From Streptomyces longwoodensis (GTDB lineage Bacteria > Actinomycetota > Actinomycetes > Streptomycetales > Streptomycetaceae), in assembly GCF_001514125.1 (NCBI RefSeq), contig NZ_KQ948565.1:69776-133775 (forward strand): a stretch of DNA of 64,000 nt, given 5' to 3'. Both the position numbers and the translations under genes were made by a program. Below, in pieces: positions 63,001 through 64,000 of the stretch; the first letter of the stretch is position 1; each line of letters starts with the position of its first letter. The notes under the pieces were generated by a model. That model was not told the origin of the DNA. It made no database searches and saw only the letters and a program-made list of their open reading frames with translations.

Positions 63001-64000
63001 ATCCGGAACGACCACGGCCACGGCCGACCCCACCCACGCCACGCCCCGGCAGCCCTCCCCGCACCGCAGCCACACCACGCCCCCCTGGATGCCGCCCGCC
63101 CAGGGCTCGGGCCCGCGCTACCGCCTCGCCCGCGACGGCGTCCTCACCGCACCCGACGGGGCCACCTACGCCCAGGGCACGCCGACGGGCCGCGGCAACG
63201 GCTTCTTCGGCGCGCTCTCCACCGCCCTGCGCCAGGCCGCCGAACAGCCCGGACTCCACCACCGCGAGGCGGCACGCCTGCGCACCCGCGCCGGCGCCAC
63301 GCCCTCCCAGCTGATGCGCCTCAACGGCCTGCCGGGCGAGGCCGCCGAGCGCGACGCGCTCTTCACGCCCCCGCCCCTGCGGGTCAGGCCGGGCGCCCCG
63401 ACCCCCAGCCCCCAGGCCCTCGAAGGACACCTGCGCCGCCACCTGTCCGAGGCCCCGTGGGGTCCCGAGGCCGACCGCGCGGTGGCGCGGTGGGCCGCCG
63501 CCGCGACCGGCACCACGGTCACGCTGATCGAGGAGAACGGCACCGCCCACACCTATGCGGGCCCCTCCACCGACAGCCCCCACCTGCGCCTGCGCCGCCG
63601 CGGCGGCGACTTCGTCCCCCTCCTGCCCCGCACTCCGGCACCGGCACCGACGCAGCAACCGGCACCACTCCACATACAGGCCGAGGAAGAGGCACGCGAC
63701 CTCAGCACGCTGTCCGGCAACAACAGCACTCCCGGCACCGCCGACGACAGCGGCACCACCAGCACGGACGCACCGGCACCGGCTCCCGCGCCGGCTCTCC
63801 GCCCGTTCAAGCTGGGCAGCTTCGAGTTCACCAACCTCAACCAGACGGACCGCTACCTCGACAAGGCCGTCCGCATCGCCGAACTCCTCGACGAGCACGC
63901 CACGATCAAGAACTACATCGGCGACCGCACCGTCCGCATCACCCTCCACCTACGCACCACGGAGACCCCCGCCGACGTCATCGACCGCGGCGACGACGGT
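51008..64000 (+). CDS. Giant T7SS-linked protein with caspase-like and OTU-like modules, 3' end beyond window
   Basis: One frame runs from ATG 51008 (GAGGGG upstream) to the window edge with no stop: 4331 codons so far. Residues 1-240 are a helical N-terminal domain with a long hydrophobic segment (about 113-140), similar to N-termini of T7SS-exported toxins. A long Pro/Ser/Thr-rich part follows (300-1000). About 1155-1260 is a His1163-Gly...Ser-Cys1210 (SHGT, YSCETG) caspase/CHAT-like module, the type annotated as lonely Cys domain. About 1505-1712 is OTU-like: GGGNCLFRALLD with Cys1514, then DHFDAL with His1706. Beta-rich repeated modules fill about 1880-3560. OTU-like modules about 3760-3980 and 4050-4220 lack both residues. 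Family function is unknown. Confidence 0.85.
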   Translation, partial: MSLKASPEVNAMIFILTGEKLIDADEDLAYESRKPYSGLGRKLDRMSSLIEKSVHDIAESMPDDLAKSYAKAMGVLIDDAGKNYLREFAEQLDKIAEGRRKTSMDIMESKWQVIAEVIRLLIEIALYLAMSFFTGGASASQIMMAKLRSRFAILTTLSHLLHRLHLAPSLTEAFAEAFTTFAVRLAMMNFAPNGRRPDRFDWNDILKSAAFGAAAGFFTSVFDDFAKRIVKGYDNNFLKGGSDFKKPPTLRDTPDIDLKPTPTPHRDTPHDRPGPDPSTNRPTPPAHTPTTFRDGPLSFRNNPTLWRNNQLLRNNADRPGALAGHYGLKGVADFLAAGSGEALGEILIKGAFDGDWSTSWSTFVGAGISSQVEASLMGTAINSSAELRHAIDKLRMQPPTVSGGDHGPADAPRSRDGSGTTKTDSDGDRTGGPDRDATGDGTTPAPVSGQTSNPGGLDGSSTTSTPVVQGTPPPPYTAVDPPAYSPGPLPMTAAENALWQQVHTGTPDLRDQALRDIAALRGSQQPTGTEIGVRDALHGNLSQLPEVRVVPAGNGPAAQVDADGVRRALDSLGVPVTVDTPHSLDTPVRPDVPAGDTPVRSDAAAVDSPVSSDVLVGDMPVHSDAPVGNTPVRSEAPAVDGRTQTPQSQPQPQATRTPDATRLTADGQRSTPHPDQTAAPTADDLPGTAGAPDGDTVTGPADSSSTTDSSRPRPDTAPASDTAGTAPPKVTTTSSADGRSDASSLGDPDVKAGPGLAGAADPTRAPLTVVVSELPPPVSGSPEAAALLDTAGADRALVLGPPASADGTGRPVRPAVELTREGPGRPVQVRTLTGPPPSPAPDTAVPGADAGTDFPGSDVLLPLADALGAPATVDPAPRPVTESGPAVGSGPVADTASDTVPDAPPPGEKPIRTESTAPHATPLSDKLLSDTPPLARDDRTTPEPITDTSAPSKLATLSRPWAEPATDLHLESGDGPAGRDGALGGGIGSGNGSTPPPPPPTSPRNEPAQPLTPIAPAPAPARIVVRPSDSAADTGAGTARSERQPTVTTLTGHTVPVAQLRRWMPDAATQPQPGRAVRTLTISQSPAEDGTAHSEARRALLGQDTFRSVRTTSAGPATEPGGTPGPPRTVFTGPPTPLPGSGSRSTDPESSGTEQGADYFGSHGTPRTVTLGTDDAVHPTVKVSGVQLGEVLKSWFQDGDANRPIVLYSCETGRQPEVAGLPVAQHVANRTGRPVYAPTTEVGTARDRDGAVRAVLTEGADGPGRWRLFTPEPTGARLDELARDAGLHAGPDPADAFTRARTLQQIRTLRDALGPDAEQRPENRELLAGLALVDGLRWLSRDGADRYGDGRMTPDLLRRMVTDWSGTRQGTAAPTAEPTPEQYTAFLRAAAGLRTTAGPDATLDTLIPPPPPALPPTTLVSPQDVRGLTYAPAAQITWSLSDTPLPLAELGLSAADAAELARRRPDLVPTPSRPESLAQDLALSSTDTTLTSAPTLRADGVTFARLDTPGGGNCLFRALLDSARSRPVPPAWAARNVAGLRTLLRDRIAGTELGTAAATAFPDPVYSVVDDLRVRALAGVRDPAERDRLTREWNRVAQAVVTHGDAEQWRRLLRASDYPQLADIAPTPADARRLGPGALVAAAAEHPGLWASPFADLLPEALAHTLDLDLRLVQPDPRVSGRTTVTSLHPGGSGGTLHLAYNGTDHFDALVPAPTPPAPDPAPSRAPATPLQQEAPTPPPPHQDTTTPPPLPRDPAHEAPVGTPPDAPTPDAPTTDAPTTDDSAEKAGKTGETGETKATDEAGTPDRGDPVPLETQLERHRPARLLTGQDAPPPGPAPRTVTFADGSRLPTVLLDPGADPDDGATGEGARATDGPSRGDRTGLFTGLGVTTLRSPEQVARQIMEGLPRHLRARFDEAELLRLLTDQPSAFTAPRGARLVGREKSGVGLELTVEAVPYHRWERFSDVDGGTVRLDTMRRGQAGTGGGRSVGFGRRIAGALSMGPPLNWLLKIGFSLGWTRRTDYVQGTQAYNQSEWRAHEGSHLHLDDVYYRVQVDRVTEAPATPTGPDGRTAPTTGPADGTARTTGPDGGPSPTTRTTSSADSPAPRPTWHRTQLHTAGFGMRDGLSWRLPDDLTMPFAGPRRAPRTLTFPDGTEPRVTDTGGLHLVDPPEDVALAISGARPGSSAHRTVVSYVRPTRLLALFGRMTSPVTGPELTRGSGQHPLGHLIVERSVPHRATLVAESVKMELRDLTQTTYQNQRGHVRDTRFGIQVTAGPNYTLVGPETDVRLQGGPLVRADLTSGRGHYLGTDAARKTTGRVRNHPMALYRVERTLMVRMPGEPASAARPVRVVSLDWMSTQDARRLAGWDSRTPGRTGPHPDAEPPVPWYLTREDPVHLSGQVRAEGFRPDRPQEPAQTPPQAQTEQAGTAPARPAQQPPTSEGEQRPPQPQVTAPQPAPPDPLGAFTDAVLDTLHRSYPSLFVPPLMLRHPRLARFWYGDGRMRTALHNDRQVREALNRPSLAQSLDDLTTTGVPVTLTEDGKVRRGHHTLILRARLSDRRFETTLTERSLRNAVVGTEVSGQGQQASITLSGGVELGISPRDHDKVPEAGVPRQTGNVTVGARYAKTDQRATRNTVAVTHDHLAFENGTDLYSYRVELGATFEGHRRPRGWARLATVGLLGAGVFVEKVEERPLFTRGTETVGRVELAVPAAHGSERHAPADPSTGRPAPAPTTAPRQLSAVEADQLLDGTRPPQRVDSADRRLTLRLLGAPHVVLGTEGGRQRQQLVQDTADRATGSSWHVSAPGAPARTALRRAMANLSVAGQLGQYLGPFGSRIAGLSGAGPLQTHYLKAAVRGELHNLRVKSDPKPSTLENTIGNEHRVVGSASTVAHATLGLQGSDMPLQQAPGQQPVVGTYSTALQYAWGRGQSVSQTLTRGRNTTLAFAGRMYLVVADAVETVAVRDRWTAAMGLAGTRAGTRISSAAGRLSEHLGRRLAPRRAAAALHRVRDAVMFHLPMQDAIEAGLAPDGLDTTTPHNLGGGYRVPGFLRGRRFPTHPSGSLDASRAARHLLPQLEKIGVPSHDREQVLQRLSPDFLRAHLHELTTDGMTLPVRHRTWRSPHHLPVGGSPAQLHFKLTPVTTTVQRLRTGFELEDYRTIARDDATAVSQDRGADVTLSAAQRAAADSGGVLTASPSAQGTAAKQRSGARTETHGSTAMPNIATTQAHAEVVTSYVLTVSMTDATGTPLAPRTGASVGTLNEMLPAGLLTPNGDGSDDALTEQDVPEPERAVRLLTADQARPDGIAAWRGTSGPQPTSSGTSDTAGTDAASTDSDVLPFDDRIGSGILAVDVRGAANVRDGLTLATARADGFGDSDLGRRHTGDQLDARVRMAHLTPLTGLGTAPAQAQQEATSQGGLTAGFREALGPNGSPLPTQSSARLFGQSHTANSRLYAKMHRTGARLLAVENKPRMEAMQRRKTSDALEAGITDNVEGAVGTSPLAGNSNAGMTNPGATVPVGGANDTTALKGSADTTLGTHLKVVTERSMLFAVPVSWLAVSEVHHQMTDSRPLHALGKARRGPRAAEARTSALVWLREDIARDYGLLDDTTHPAEVSAAWDAQAKAAADLATAEQRYYDARARARDTWLDLTPQEQAAQGASTDPPATAPVSAAVAAWQAARTGVRLWEQRTDAAAAEHHRLHLAASRLTAHHRGQSPAPAPEQATYTEPAWRSEAPAPYTVSDATGSTPRTLTSPDGATVREVHDVPHDGASFFHALLAVAQDRGRLPHLLGTDLAERFTAAPGDPAVTAEAVGAARDRLAWELGEDSNQDLLDSLALDASDTFTQDEVDAAGLKFTPAQQAEFDAFGRLPQTYWPTPGQRVALAVLALSRPFASEPRQDSGTPADGEQAAPVRRAGDHGGADLLPALAARVLGTPLTVVTGEGRSQLFLPHGADPATVRPATDPVLFAAGDFFHATLPPGTPAPVSTPLPAPADRAEDASGTTTATADPTHATPRQPSPHRSHTTPPWMPPAQGSGPRYRLARDGVLTAPDGATYAQGTPTGRGNGFFGALSTALRQAAEQPGLHHREAARLRTRAGATPSQLMRLNGLPGEAAERDALFTPPPLRVRPGAPTPSPQALEGHLRRHLSEAPWGPEADRAVARWAAAATGTTVTLIEENGTAHTYAGPSTDSPHLRLRRRGGDFVPLLPRTPAPAPTQQPAPLHIQAEEEARDLSTLSGNNSTPGTADDSGTTSTDAPAPAPAPALRPFKLGSFEFTNLNQTDRYLDKAVRIAELLDEHATIKNYIGDRTVRITLHLRTTETPADVIDRGDDG
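52760..52924 (+). repeat. Five 33-bp repeats in the linker of the giant ORF
   Basis: The codons encode 11-residue units of the type DTPVRSDAPAV (variants DTPVRPDVPAG, DSPVSSDVLVG, DMPVHSDAPVG, NTPVRSEAPAV). They lie in the disordered linker before the caspase-like module and probably vary in copy number between strains. Confidence 0.75.
57197..57289 (+). repeat. Three 30-bp repeats in the giant ORF
   Basis: Codons for TGPDGRTAPT, TGPADGTART and TGPDGGPSPT repeat with 30-bp spacing (anchors 57199, 57229, 57259). They form a flexible linker between modules. Confidence 0.6.

Noticed and set aside
57302..63949. Long minus-strand frames (984 and 1221 codons) opposite the giant ORF
   Set aside because: They are antisense shadows with no start signal or recognisable domain, whereas the plus frame is continuous from a ribosome site and carries conserved motifs.

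Overview
The window is very GC-rich with strong third-position G/C bias, frequent GTG starts, GTGA/ATGA overlaps between genes, Tat and lipoprotein signals, a DtxR-type iron box and a Streptomyces-style type VII secretion (ESX) locus. All of this points to a Streptomyces or close relative, chromosomal and mostly ordinary from 1 to about 29 kb. No tRNA, rRNA, CRISPR array or intact insertion sequence was seen.

1-29 kb, housekeeping and environmental genes. The order is: the end of a PEBP-family protein; a frameshifted SCO6745-like gene; a divergent HxlR regulator and F420/NADP-type oxidoreductase; a siderophore ABC importer (ATPase, lipoprotein, fused double permease) divergent from a siderophore-interacting flavoprotein across an iron box; a His/Met-rich DUF6153-DUF305 pair; a lipoprotein GH10 xylanase; the kdp potassium-uptake operon (a 27-residue membrane ORF, kdpF, kdpA, kdpB, kdpC) behind two direct repeats; a VOC protein; a DUF3533 membrane protein; a PhoD-type phosphatase; an M15 peptidase; an amphi-Trp protein; a 202-bp MITE-like element; a DUF2252 protein; a secreted tandem CBM20 protein; a STAS/PP2C partner-switch pair; and a DCC-family protein.

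27.8-50 kb, type VII secretion locus. Two membrane-anchored lectins with matching anchors but different lectin folds sit at its edge. A plus-strand operon encodes an SseB-like protein, a ricin-lectin protein, an EccA-like beta-helix/double-AAA protein and a mycosin. eccC is on the minus strand and faces the mycosin gene across about 600 bp of degenerate 105-119 bp tandem repeats. eccD and eccB diverge from eccC, followed by two WXG100-type proteins, a helical T7SS-associated protein and a 1211-residue AAWKG-type candidate substrate. No EccE-like gene is visible.

50-64 kb, the most unusual part. A tight cassette of a YbaB-like protein and a WPG (WXG100-like) protein leads into one uninterrupted reading frame from 51008 to the window edge, 4331 codons with no stop. 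It starts with a helical T7SS-type domain, then carries a caspase/CHAT-like His-Gly...Ser-Cys module, an OTU-like cysteine-protease module with its Cys and His, several related beta-rich modules, and two further OTU-like modules that have lost both catalytic residues. My inference is that this is a giant T7SS-exported effector or surface protein, with WXG proteins as export partners and EccB/C/D plus mycosin as the machinery. Its C-terminus and any immunity gene lie beyond the window.
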